DNA of 64,000 nucleotides from Wolbachia endosymbiont (group B) of Hofmannophila pseudospretella (GCF_964028515.1 NZ_OZ034788.1:1240001-1304000), one strand, 5' to 3'; shown: positions 38,699 through 47,189, counted from the first letter of the stretch. The notes: a model not told the origin generated them from the sequence alone. Translations and numbers: made by a program.

Positions 38699-39030
38699 TT
38701 ATACCTCTCTATTTTATCTACTTTAGTATCACTTCTTTCCCATTATTGTCTATCTGTTCTTTATATAGTGGGAATTGGTATAAAGAATATGAGCACACTG
38801 AAGGTGAAAAGTTTACTTTGCTTGATGATTCAATAATTTCTTTTGAAGTGCAAAGAGGAAGAAAATTTTACCTAAAAGCAGTCACTTATGGTGATTCATT
38901 GGAAAATACGGAAACAAAAATTGTGAACTAGGAGAGAAGGACTTCATAAATGAGATCTTACCAGCAGGAACTTGTGTTTCATTAAAAAATCCACTATTCT
39001 ATTAATATAGCAATATAATGAGGTAAAATT

Positions 39031-40179
39031 ATGACTAATAGTGCAAATGAATTATCAAATAAGGCACCAATAATACTAACTTGGGTACCAAGAGTATATG
39101 GTGCATCTTTACCTGATGGTAAAAACAGTGACCTTAATTACTTAGATATAATAAAAAATCATAAATTAATAAATAAAGAAGAGAGGGATATATATTTGGT
39201 TATCAATGGTCCTGGATTCGAAGAAAATCAAATAGATGATTTAAAGCGTGAACTGAAAGGAATTGAAGGAGTGCATGTTGTAGATTTATACCAATATGAC
39301 TGGAGCGAAATAGATCAAGGATGGAAGATAGATGGTAAAGATACTAGTATCAAAGATTTCTTTAGAGATATGTATAACATGACAGATGAACAAAGAACAT
39401 ACTTTGCTGTTGAAATAGATACTTTTAGATTAGTTGCTCTGGCACTCTTAAAGCAGTTTTCGGAACATGAAGGTGGAATATATATAGATTTTGATTCTTT
39501 AAAAGCCATTAACTCTCATATAGGGAAGGATATAACAATCCCTGAAAAAATATTGTTAGGGAATGTAGTGGTAATGTTTGACCCGAATAGTAGAATAATT
39601 GTTCACACAAGCTTAAATAATGATCTAATTGCAATAAATGATTCAAGCGTAGCAGTTGATATCTTATCTAAATATAAAAGTAAAATACTAAGTCAAAAAG
39701 AAATGTGCGGTGAATTATTAAAGTATTTAACTTTAATAATAAGTGAACTAGGTAATTGTATCCCTCATATGCTTAAAGAAAAGGAAGAGATGACAGAGGG
39801 ACAAGAGAAAAATAAAATAGAAAAGATGATGAAAGAAATGATTAATAAGAAAGAGGATGCAGAAAGGTATGTAAAAGATTTAAGAGATTATAGAATAGCG
39901 GCGTTGTATGAACGAGCTTTTCTCCCCTTCCTTATCACACTTGGATTAAATTTAGGTCAATTCAATGTTGTAAGGGTAGTTGATTGTAAATTAGTTGGTC
40001 AAGAAGAAAGCAGACGTGAGTCATTTGATTTTAGAGAGAACAATGGTAATTATGTTTTTAAGCAAGAGAGCGACCTATCCTGGATGAAGGGAAAAGATCT
40101 ATACCATGAACGAGTAGATAACAAGCTGAAAGAAACAGAAGTAGGCAGGGTAGCAATGGAAAAGCTATCGCTTGCATAA
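39031..40179 (+). CDS. TcdA/TcdB-like glycosyltransferase, copy 1 (intact)
   Basis: The 382-aa protein has the GT-A plan of toxin-type sugar transferases. It opens with a strand like the family's (APIILTWVPRVYG). FAVEIDTFRLVALAL follows, in the position of the family's ASD.LR motif, and GGIYIDFDSLKAI carries the metal-binding DxD (D153, D155). A helical charged region (about 235-290) and a C-terminal W-containing tail (DLSWMKGKDLYHE) follow. GAGGT precedes the ATG. There is no signal peptide, which would fit export by type IV secretion, though that is inference. A broken paralogue lies at 41473-43722. Donor sugar and target are unknown. Confidence 0.78.
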   Translation: MTNSANELSNKAPIILTWVPRVYGASLPDGKNSDLNYLDIIKNHKLINKEERDIYLVINGPGFEENQIDDLKRELKGIEGVHVVDLYQYDWSEIDQGWKIDGKDTSIKDFFRDMYNMTDEQRTYFAVEIDTFRLVALALLKQFSEHEGGIYIDFDSLKAINSHIGKDITIPEKILLGNVVVMFDPNSRIIVHTSLNNDLIAINDSSVAVDILSKYKSKILSQKEMCGELLKYLTLIISELGNCIPHMLKEKEEMTEGQEKNKIEKMMKEMINKKEDAERYVKDLRDYRIAALYERAFLPFLITLGLNLGQFNVVRVVDCKLVGQEESRRESFDFRENNGNYVFKQESDLSWMKGKDLYHERVDNKLKETEVGRVAMEKLSLA

Positions 40180-40185
40180 CAGTTA

Positions 40186-40217
40186 TTTAAGGGACTTTCT
40201 ATAGAAAGTCCCTTAAA
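40186..40217. terminator. 32-bp perfect palindrome behind glycosyltransferase gene
   Basis: TTTAAGGGACTTTCTA is followed directly by its exact reverse complement, 7 bp after the glycosyltransferase stop. It would form a long stem in RNA. There is no T-run, so termination or mRNA protection are both possible. Confidence 0.55.
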
Positions 40218-40319
40218 GCAGAGACTGAAAACTTTAAATCATGACGGAAGCAAAAGTTCTAAAAATTGACAATTAATAGAGTATTTGCTAACATTAATAT
40301 AAATAACGTGTAATATAAT

Positions 40320-41171
40320 ATGTCAAAAAAAGTAGTTAATACATTGAAATCTGAAATAAAAAAGTTCAAATATGCTGATTTCAAAGCTAAAACTAAGGAT
40401 GAAGTAATTTCTGGTAAGGGAACATATACGGATCTTAATAGAATGGACATTACTATTAATGGTAAATCGATCAATCAAAAGTTTATCATAGGTTTGTACT
40501 CAAAACACAAAAATCTAATTCTGAAAGATGAAAACGGAAAAGAGGATTATCGTCTACTTCTTAAAGAAGTTTTTAGAGAGATGTTTATGCATGCTGATGC
40601 AACGATTCCCAATTCATCTATTATTGAAGAGTTGATAGATAATTATTATCAAGGTGGATATATTTTTCCCGCTGCTTTTATTATGAATCAAACGCTTGAT
40701 TCGTTAAAATTGTGCACAATGGGTGGCGGCTCAACAAACAAGCAATATATGAGTTGTTACCAACCCGATTGTCTAAAACTTAATTTCAGTATGAAATATA
40801 CAAATATGTGCGACATTGACATGTATAATGAGGTAACGTGTGATTTATCCAGTTCAGTAGAATTTAAACTGAAATGTCAGGATGGAAATGTGACATATGA
40901 AGATGGTAAAGTGTTGCTTACAATTCCTAAAGAGTTAGAAGCTTACAAAGCTGGCGATGACAGTCTGCTTGATAAGCTTACTGATATTATTAATAAGCTT
41001 GTTGAATACTTTAAAAAGCTCTGCGAGAAATTGGGCTTTAAGTTTGATACAAAAATAGAGTACAATTCTGAGCGTAATATAAACATAGAGCACAACCTTG
41101 GCAAGCCACTGAAGGTGATAGATGAGCCAGATGTATATGCCGTCAATGGCTTGAAGCGCAAAGCACAATAA
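40320..41171 (+). CDS. Unrecognised protein, paralogous family member 1
   Basis: The 283-aa product starts MSKKVVNTLKSEIKKFKYAD, like the proteins at 43809 and 44755. Shared blocks are: an N-terminal basic helix; INGKSI...YSKHKNLIL; YRLLLKEVFREMFMHADATIPNSSIIEELI; a cysteine-containing middle (SCYQPDCLKLNFSM); SSVEFKLKCQDGNVTYEDGKV...IPKELEAYKA; and a C-terminal helix with EHNLGKPLKV. I know no family or function. It follows the glycosyltransferase by 140 bp, a pairing that recurs with copy 2. Confidence 0.75.
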   Translation: MSKKVVNTLKSEIKKFKYADFKAKTKDEVISGKGTYTDLNRMDITINGKSINQKFIIGLYSKHKNLILKDENGKEDYRLLLKEVFREMFMHADATIPNSSIIEELIDNYYQGGYIFPAAFIMNQTLDSLKLCTMGGGSTNKQYMSCYQPDCLKLNFSMKYTNMCDIDMYNEVTCDLSSSVEFKLKCQDGNVTYEDGKVLLTIPKELEAYKAGDDSLLDKLTDIINKLVEYFKKLCEKLGFKFDTKIEYNSERNINIEHNLGKPLKVIDEPDVYAVNGLKRKAQ

Positions 41172-41472
41172 AAGTATTTATTTAGGGGAATGAGGACTCC
41201 CTTTATTGTCATTCAAGTAGCTAACACTGGGGTTCAGAGTAGGCAATAAGAACTGGTCACGTGCTGGAATGACAAGGAAGGAAGTGCTGGTTTGAAATTA
41301 AATTTTCTGGATTTTAGTGTCACATATTGACCCTATAGTTTTCTTTTCTCGTCTAACTCACTCTGCTGAACGGATGCCAATAAAATTGTCTTCTTTTAAA
41401 AGAATGTGAAAGCAATTGGTTGAATTTTTTTACTAATGTTTTATTATGCCGTGAATGTTGTGAGGTAAAACA
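41172..41472. other. 301-bp spacer with palindromic repeat fragments
   Basis: Repeat arms lie at about 41208-41274 (GTCATTCAAGTAGCTAACAC; GTCACGTGCTGGAATGACAA). A short motif TCTGCTGAACGGAT at about 41382 recurs at about 45820 and, inverted, near 45560. No gene is seen. Confidence 0.6.
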
Positions 41473-41660
41473 ATGATCGGTAATGTAAAAAAATTATCAA
41501 ATAAAGCACCAATAATACTAACTTGGGTGCCAAGAGTATATGGTGCATCTCTACCGAATGGTAAGAATAGTGATCTTATACCAATTCCCACTATATAAAG
41601 AACAGATAGACAATAATGGGAAAGAAGTGATACTAAAGTAGATAAAATAGAGAGGTATAA

Positions 41661-42179
41661 ATGGCATTAAGGTCAAAACTATTAGACGAAAAAGTTGTAA
41701 ATTTGGCGAAAGAAATGTTAAAAAAGGTCAGAAATAACGCATATGTTTCAAAAAAGTTACAAGCGGTGATAGCAGGAAAAGAAAGTAGTATAAGCGCTGT
41801 GGCAAGAATATGTAAAATTTCAAGGACTGCTTTGACTGAATGGATAAAGCATCTAAAATTTGGTAGAGTAGAAAGATTATTTTCCCCGTCTCAGCGGCGA
41901 AGAAAAAGCAAATTAAACAAAAATCAACGTGAGCAAATTGAAATATGGGTAGAAAGAAATCCAAATATTACTATTAAGGAAGTGCAAATAAAAATCTCAG
42001 AGGAATTTGGCCTAAACATTAGCAAATCAACAGTGCACCGTGAGATACAAAGGATGAAGTTTTCTTACATAACACCGAGGCCAATTCACCATAAACAAGA
42101 TAAAAACAAGCAAGAAGAGTTTAAAAAATACTTCAATAAAATAGTCAATTCCCACCCTGAAAAGGAGGTATTTTTTTGA
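41661..42179 (+). CDS. IS630-like transposase, N-terminal part (orfA), copy 3
   Basis: Same product as the other copies; ends at the T7 slippage run. Confidence 0.9.
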   Translation: MALRSKLLDEKVVNLAKEMLKKVRNNAYVSKKLQAVIAGKESSISAVARICKISRTALTEWIKHLKFGRVERLFSPSQRRRKSKLNKNQREQIEIWVERNPNITIKEVQIKISEEFGLNISKSTVHREIQRMKFSYITPRPIHHKQDKNKQEEFKKYFNKIVNSHPEKEVFF

Positions 42180-42252
42180 TGAATCACGATTTGGAACTCA
42201 TTCAAAAATCGGACACGGATGGTTTAAAAAAGGGGTCAGAACACAGGTTAAA

Positions 42253-42666
42253 ATGAAAATTGGTAGACAAAATTTCTATATCTACAGTGCGGTAAATCCA
42301 AGAAGTGGTAAGAAAATTAGCCTACTTGCTCCATATGTAAACACTGATTGTATGAATATATTTCTGGAGCAGATGTCGAAAGATTTAGGCACGAAAGAAG
42401 CCTTTCTTGTAATGGATTGTGCAAGTTGGCATAGATCAAAAAGTTTGAAAATTCAGGAAAACATTACCATCATATACTTGCCTCCTTATTCACCGGAACT
42501 GAATCCTGTTGAAAGGTTGTGGCAATATATCAAATACAATACTTTACGCAATAGTATCTACGATACCATAGGTTTACTTGAAGATGTTTTGTGTAATTTT
42601 ATTGTCAATATTTCCAGTACTACTATTAAACGAGTTTGTAATGTTTCTTATTTGTTCGGTCAGTAA
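42253..42666 (+). CDS. IS630-like transposase, DDE part (orfB), copy 3
   Basis: Same product as the other copies, with the VMDCASWH and PELNPVERLW catalytic regions. Confidence 0.88.
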   Translation: MKIGRQNFYIYSAVNPRSGKKISLLAPYVNTDCMNIFLEQMSKDLGTKEAFLVMDCASWHRSKSLKIQENITIIYLPPYSPELNPVERLWQYIKYNTLRNSIYDTIGLLEDVLCNFIVNISSTTIKRVCNVSYLFGQ

Positions 42667-43808
42667 TGGATTTTGGTATTAGTTACTTATATATAATCAA
42701 ATCATAAATTAACAAATAAAGAGGAGAGGGACATATATCTGGTTATAAATGGTCCTGGATTTGAAGAAAATCAAATAGATGATTTAAAGCGTGAACTGAA
42801 AGGAATGGAAGGAGTGCATGTTGTAGATTTACACCAATACGACTGGAGCGAAATAGATACAGGATGGAAGATAGATGGTGAAGACATTAGCATAAAGGAT
42901 TTCTTTAAGAATATGTATAATATGTCAGAGGAGCAAAGGATGTATTTTGCTGTTGAAATAGATACCTTTAGATTGATTGCTCTTGCTCTTTCAGAAAAAA
43001 TGACAGGAGAGAAAGGTGCAATATATATAGACTTTGATTCTTTAAAAGCCATTGACACTCATATAGGAAAAGACATAACGATTTCTAAGGGAATTTTGTT
43101 AGGGCAAGTTACTGTACATGTTAATCCAGAGAGCGGCAAAATTATTAAAACGGATTTAAATAATGACTTGATTGCAGTAAGTTGTCCAAGTATAGCGATT
43201 AATATTTTAGCTCAATATAAAAGAGAAATACTGAGTCAAGAAAAAATGTGCTATGAGTTGGCAGAACGTTTATCTCGGTTTATGCAAAGAGAAGAATCAC
43301 AATTTTTTACCGCATGTAAAAGATTGGAAGAAGAACAGCTGTGGGATGATGAGACGAAGAGATTAGTGAGAGTTATTAAATACGGATTAAAGAAGATAGA
43401 GTGTACAATAGGTGATCTCAAAAATGGTGAGATAAGAAAATTATATGAGCCACGGGTGTTAAGGTATATGCAACATCGTGAAGTAAGTATGAATTTGGGT
43501 CAATTTTATACTGTAGAAGTAATTCGTAGTGAATTAATTGGTCAAGACGAAAGTAAACTGAAGCTGTTTTACTTCGAAGAGAACAATGGCAATTACGTTT
43601 ATATAATAGATAGTGACCTATCTTGGGCGAGAAGAGCAAACTTATACCATAAGCAGGTAAAAAGTGAGTTAGAAAAAGTACAAGTAGATCAGATGGGATT
43701 GGAAGATCTATCGTTAAAGTAATCAAGTGCAAACCCGGAAGAAACTCAAGTTACAGTTCATAGTCTATATTAGTTAAAAATTAATGATTTATGTCTATTA
43801 TAGTATAT

Positions 43809-44633
43809 ATGTCAAAAAAAGTGATTAATGAGCTGAAAGATAAGGCGAGGGAGAGGAGATATGCTGATTTGAAGTCTACAGAAAGTTCTGATTATAGAAC
43901 ATATAAGGATTTGGATATGGACTTTAATAGTGAATATGAATTTGTTTGTGACCTTGTTATTAATGGGAAGGCAATAACTAATGATTTCATTAAAAATTTA
44001 TATTTAAAACATGTAAATCTCATTACAGAAGATAAGGACAAAAAAGGGAGTTATCGTCTGTTTCTTAAGCAAATCTTCACGGAAGTATTTGTACACGCCG
44101 GTGCAGCAGTTCCAAATGACTCTATTATGGAAGAATTGATAACTTATTATAACAGGTCTGGGTACAAGCAATTCTTTTCTTCTCAAAGTCAAGCACTTCG
44201 TTCTTTTGGATTGTGCATGTATTCATTCCACTATTTAATTCCTTCTTACAGAGAAAGGACCTATATAAGTTGTGAAGATCCAAATTGTCTGAAGTTCAGT
44301 TTTAGCGTAAATGATGGCATATATAACGATAATAAAATTTTAGTATGTGATTTACAAAACTCAGTGGAGTTTAAACTAAAATGCGAAGGTGGAAATGTGA
44401 AGTATGAAGAAGGTAAGGTGTCTCTTGCTATTCCTAAGGAGCTGAAAAACTACAAAGCAAATGATAAGAATTTGTTTGACGTCATTATTGAGTATTTTCA
44501 GAAATTTTGCGAAAAATTTGGATTTCACTTTTTTGAGGAAAAATTTGAGCATAATCTGGATAAGCCACTTGGAGTATTAAGTGATATAAATACATCCCAA
44601 GATAAGAATCTAAACTTGAAGAATTTAGAATAA
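43809..44633 (+). CDS. Unrecognised protein, paralogous family member 2
   Basis: From the ATG at 43809 (aligned with the MSKK start of its relatives; ATG 43791 would add six residues) the product is 274 aa. It shares with member 1 the blocks INGKAITNDFIKNLYLKH, YRLFLKQIFTEVFVHAGAAV, CEDPNCLKFSFS, SVEFKLKCEGGNVKYEEGKV and IPKELKNYKA. It follows the broken glycosyltransferase copy 2 by 86 bp, repeating the order of copy 1. Function unknown. Confidence 0.75.
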   Translation: MSKKVINELKDKARERRYADLKSTESSDYRTYKDLDMDFNSEYEFVCDLVINGKAITNDFIKNLYLKHVNLITEDKDKKGSYRLFLKQIFTEVFVHAGAAVPNDSIMEELITYYNRSGYKQFFSSQSQALRSFGLCMYSFHYLIPSYRERTYISCEDPNCLKFSFSVNDGIYNDNKILVCDLQNSVEFKLKCEGGNVKYEEGKVSLAIPKELKNYKANDKNLFDVIIEYFQKFCEKFGFHFFEEKFEHNLDKPLGVLSDINTSQDKNLNLKNLE

Positions 44634-44754
44634 GATATTGAAATCTCTGCTTTTTTTTAATAAGGTGGGTATAATAAAAAGTAAATCAAGTTTTACAGAA
44701 AACCTTTACTTATGATGAAAAGTACGTAATACGTATATAATATAAGATTGTGGT

Positions 44755-45582
44755 ATGTCAAAAAAAATAGTTAACGCATTGAAATCTGAAGTAAAAAAGC
44801 TCAAGTATTCTGATTTAAAATCTATACCAATGAAATCAGGTGGTTGGAGTAGCATAAACTCTGGTTACAACACATATATTGACCTTGATAGATCACACAA
44901 CCTTACTATCAACAAACAAAAAATAACCAATGAGCTTATCGAGGAGCTATATTCAAAACATAAAGATCTCATTTTAGGGAATGAAAAAGGGAAAAGAAAT
45001 TATTGTTTGTTTCTTAAAGTAGTCTTTATGGAAATGTTTATACGTGTTGGTGCAACAGTTCCAAATGACTCTATTATAGAAGAATTGATAGCTAGTTATC
45101 ATCAAGAAGGATATAATCATTTTTTGTTTCTGCATTTATTAAAGGCTCTTTTTCCACTTGGCTTGCTTGTGTTAGATTCTGATATAATAATAACTTATAG
45201 TATGGATTGCCATAGTTCCAATTGTCTAAAACTCAGTTTTAGCATGGAATGTATAAGGGTACTTAGCAGTGATCTTGCTAATGATATCAAAACACCAGGT
45301 TTTTACAGTTCAGTAGAATTTAAACTGAACTGTAAGGGTAGAAATGTAACATATGAAGATGGTAAAGTGTCTCTTATTATTCCGAAAGAGCTGAAAAATT
45401 ATAAAACAAGTGGTAGAAGTTTGTGTGACATTACTATTGAGTATTTTCAGGAATTTTTTGGAAATTTGGGATTTAAATTTGAGACAAAAGTAGAACATAG
45501 TCTAGGGGAGCCACTGAAGGTGTTAAATGATGTAAGTGTGCTTTGCTCTCAGTTAGAATGTATCCGTTCAGTAGAGTGGTAA
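44755..45582 (+). CDS. Unrecognised protein, paralogous family member 3
   Basis: The 275-aa product begins MSKKIVNALKSEVKKLKYSD, closer to member 1 than to member 2 at the N-terminus. It has the shared YCLFLKVVFMEMFIRVGATV, SSNCLKLSFSM and SSVEFKLNCKGRNVTYEDGKV blocks. No glycosyltransferase gene precedes it. Its last codons (ECIRSVEW) come from a short repeat (ATCCGTTCAGTAGAG) also found in neighbouring spacers, so the original C-terminus may have been replaced. Function unknown. Confidence 0.72.
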   Translation: MSKKIVNALKSEVKKLKYSDLKSIPMKSGGWSSINSGYNTYIDLDRSHNLTINKQKITNELIEELYSKHKDLILGNEKGKRNYCLFLKVVFMEMFIRVGATVPNDSIIEELIASYHQEGYNHFLFLHLLKALFPLGLLVLDSDIIITYSMDCHSSNCLKLSFSMECIRVLSSDLANDIKTPGFYSSVEFKLNCKGRNVTYEDGKVSLIIPKELKNYKTSGRSLCDITIEYFQEFFGNLGFKFETKVEHSLGEPLKVLNDVSVLCSQLECIRSVEW

Positions 45583-45911
45583 AATAAATTAGACGAAACT
45601 AATAAGTGGGTATCATGAAAGTAGCTATCATCCAGTCTTTTCATGCAAAAAACAATGATGTCATTCCAGCGCGTGACACTGAGGTTCAAATTGCTCACAA
45701 GCAACCTCATCATAGATACTAAAAGCAACGGTTTCAATGGGACTACAGAAGGGCTGTGCCCTCATTATTGTAAATGCACTTTTACTCTATTTTTATACTA
45801 TCTTATTTTGCCATTCTGCTGAACGGATACAGATATTGAGATTCGCGTTTTTAAAGCTAGAAAATACATCCCTTGAGAGAGTAATTTTGCTACTGAAAGC
45901 AAAAGGCCTTT
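45583..45911. other. 329-bp spacer with repeat arm
   Basis: A palindromic arm (TGTCATTCCAGCGCGTGACA, 45659-45678) and the short CTGCTGAACGGATAC motif (about 45822) are present. No gene is seen; the LRR-DnaQ gene ends at 45912. Confidence 0.55.
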
Positions 45912-47189
45912 TTACAATCTTCTATCTACTACTCCCTCATGAACAGATACGTTAATCTTATCTAACTGCTTACTAACCTCTTCATTACTTGGCAAGTGTT
46001 CTCTAAAACGTACTGTATGCTGACATCGATCCAAAGGAGTTTGTAATCGCTCAATATATACTTTTGCTAGCAACTCAGCGTCAATTAGCGCTCCATGTAA
46101 CTTCCTACTCTCTAGTGATATACCAAAACGCTCACACAATGCACTTAAAGAAGCTGGTGGTCCAAATCTCTTTCTTACAAGCGGTAATGTATCTAACACT
46201 CTGTCTGAAGAGATTAATTTGGCATTCAGTTTACCAAGTTCCATGTTCAAAAATTTAATGTCAAATACAGCATTGTGAATTACCAAAGTATCGCTAGATA
46301 TAAAATTAAGAAATTCAGATGCAATCTCTGAAAATAATGGCTTATCCTTTAGAAATTCTTCGCTGATACCGTGAACTTTAAATGCACCTTTGTCTATGCT
46401 CCTTTCTGGGTTGATGTATCGATGGAATACTTTGCCTGTTGGAATACGATTAATTAACTCCACACATCCTATCTCAATAATTCGATGGCTATTGACGTCA
46501 AGACCTGTAGTTTCAGTGTCAAGTACTATTTCACGCAGCCCATCTTGTTTGGAAAGTTCTATACTTAACCTACTACTAGGATCTGACTGACTATTGGTAG
46601 CTTGTATCGTTTTTTTTCTTTTAGCTACTAATTTTTTTGTAGCACCTTCACCATCTTTTACTCTAGAGTGTCCAGGCGCTTCGGTTATTGCGCTTTTTTT
46701 TATACTATCAAGGATAACTTCTTTATCATTCAAGAATTTTTTACCGTTACCTTCTACATAAAGTGAGGTGAGATTTTTGAGTGCTATATCTCCTCCATAG
46801 TGGTGGCGCCACACTCCAACAATGTTGTTGTTTTCTACATTTAATAAAGTAAGATTTGGGAGACGTTTGCTGCCAATTAAAAATGCAAAACCTATATCGC
46901 CAATATGATTATTGCTTATTTCAAGTAAAGTAAGGTTTGGTAGATTGCCTTGACCTATATATCCTGCACCTTCGAAACCGAGTTTATTGTTCCTTAGAGT
47001 GAGCGAAGTAAGATGTGTAAGTTTACCTAGTTCTTTTACATCTTTAGAATCAACCTCTACATTTATTAAATTAAGCTCTTTAATGTCTTTTTTATTCTGT
47101 AGAAAGTTTACCAGCTTCCTTACATCAATTTTAGCACTTACATTTGATATTGTTAAAGCTTTATCATGCACATATTCGCCAAAATTCAC
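45912..47189 (-). CDS. dnaQ: Leucine-rich-repeat / DnaQ 3'-5' exonuclease fusion
   Basis: The 425-aa product has two parts. Residues ~30-150 are leucine-rich repeats (LTHLTSLTLRNNKLG, LPNLTLLEISNNHIGDIG, LPNLTLLNVENNNIVG), followed by a basic linker (KKLVAKRKKTIQ). Residues ~218-390 are a complete DnaQ exonuclease: VLDTETTGL (Exo I), HNAVFDIKFL (Exo II), HGALIDAELLAKVYIE (Exo III). DnaQ proofreads for DNA polymerase III. The exonuclease core LREIVLDTETTGL sits where a stand-alone DnaQ would begin with MREI; here CTG replaces ATG. The start is a GTG at 47189 after AAGGGTAAG. Confidence 0.88.
   Translation of the reverse strand: MNFGEYVHDKALTISNVSAKIDVRKLVNFLQNKKDIKELNLINVEVDSKDVKELGKLTHLTSLTLRNNKLGFEGAGYIGQGNLPNLTLLEISNNHIGDIGFAFLIGSKRLPNLTLLNVENNNIVGVWRHHYGGDIALKNLTSLYVEGNGKKFLNDKEVILDSIKKSAITEAPGHSRVKDGEGATKKLVAKRKKTIQATNSQSDPSSRLSIELSKQDGLREIVLDTETTGLDVNSHRIIEIGCVELINRIPTGKVFHRYINPERSIDKGAFKVHGISEEFLKDKPLFSEIASEFLNFISSDTLVIHNAVFDIKFLNMELGKLNAKLISSDRVLDTLPLVRKRFGPPASLSALCERFGISLESRKLHGALIDAELLAKVYIERLQTPLDRCQHTVRFREHLPSNEEVSKQLDKINVSVHEGVVDRRL

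Larger units (their letters stand above)
37681..38780 (-). mobile_element. IS630-like insertion sequence, copy 2
   Basis: This copy is 1,100 bp, inverted relative to copy 1, with TAA target repeats (37678-37680, 38781-38783). It sits near the 3' end of the GTA-type gene, and its encoded proteins match the other copies exactly. Confidence 0.93.
33770..38931 (+). pseudogene. GTA/phage tail 'megatron'-type protein, split by two insertion sequences
   Basis: Joining 33770-34290, 35155-37680 and 38784-38931 restores one frame of 1,064 codons. The opening, ILSSILSKAGSIFGPIGQIV...GSELGALLGAQLDNAIFG, then TSTYGKAIPIIYGTARVAGNIIW, matches the start of gene transfer agent gp15-type proteins. The middle has a glycoside-hydrolase-like TIM barrel (VMLYPMFLLDT, GFIIGSEFAQL, DVVGIDAYFPLTDG, KIWFTEYGFPS, EKMFLWAWDARPFPYFP), and the rest is a phage-tail-type region. 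AAAAGGAG precedes the ATG. An IS5-like element lies in codon 174 and an IS630-like element near the 3' end. The frame otherwise has no stop, so the damage is recent. It is somewhat shorter than typical gp15 proteins (~1,300 aa), so the C-terminus may be trimmed. Confidence 0.85.
41579..42678 (+). mobile_element. IS630-like insertion sequence, copy 3
   Basis: This copy is 1,100 bp, in the same orientation as copy 1, with TTA target repeats (41576-41578, 42679-42681). It is inserted in the second glycosyltransferase gene. Confidence 0.93.
41473..43722 (+). pseudogene. TcdA/TcdB-like glycosyltransferase, copy 2 (IS-split and frameshifted)
   Basis: The start (ATG 41473, same GAGGTAAAA ribosome site as copy 1) encodes NKAPIILTWVPRVYGASLP and is cut at 41578 by the third IS630-like copy. 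After the IS the sequence resumes at 42682. A 2-bp loss near 42695 (ATCAAATCATAAA where copy 1 has an ATAAAAAATCATAAA-type stretch) puts the rest out of phase. From about 42705 to 43722 the frame is open and keeps FAVEIDTFRLIALAL and IYIDFDSLKAID. The C-terminal half differs more from copy 1. A protein could start at the ATG at 42805 but would lack the nucleotide-binding start. Confidence 0.85.

Noticed and set aside
33770..38931. Complete prophage
   Set aside because: Only one GTA/tail-type gene is present; no capsid, terminase, portal, integrase or lysis gene was seen nearby.
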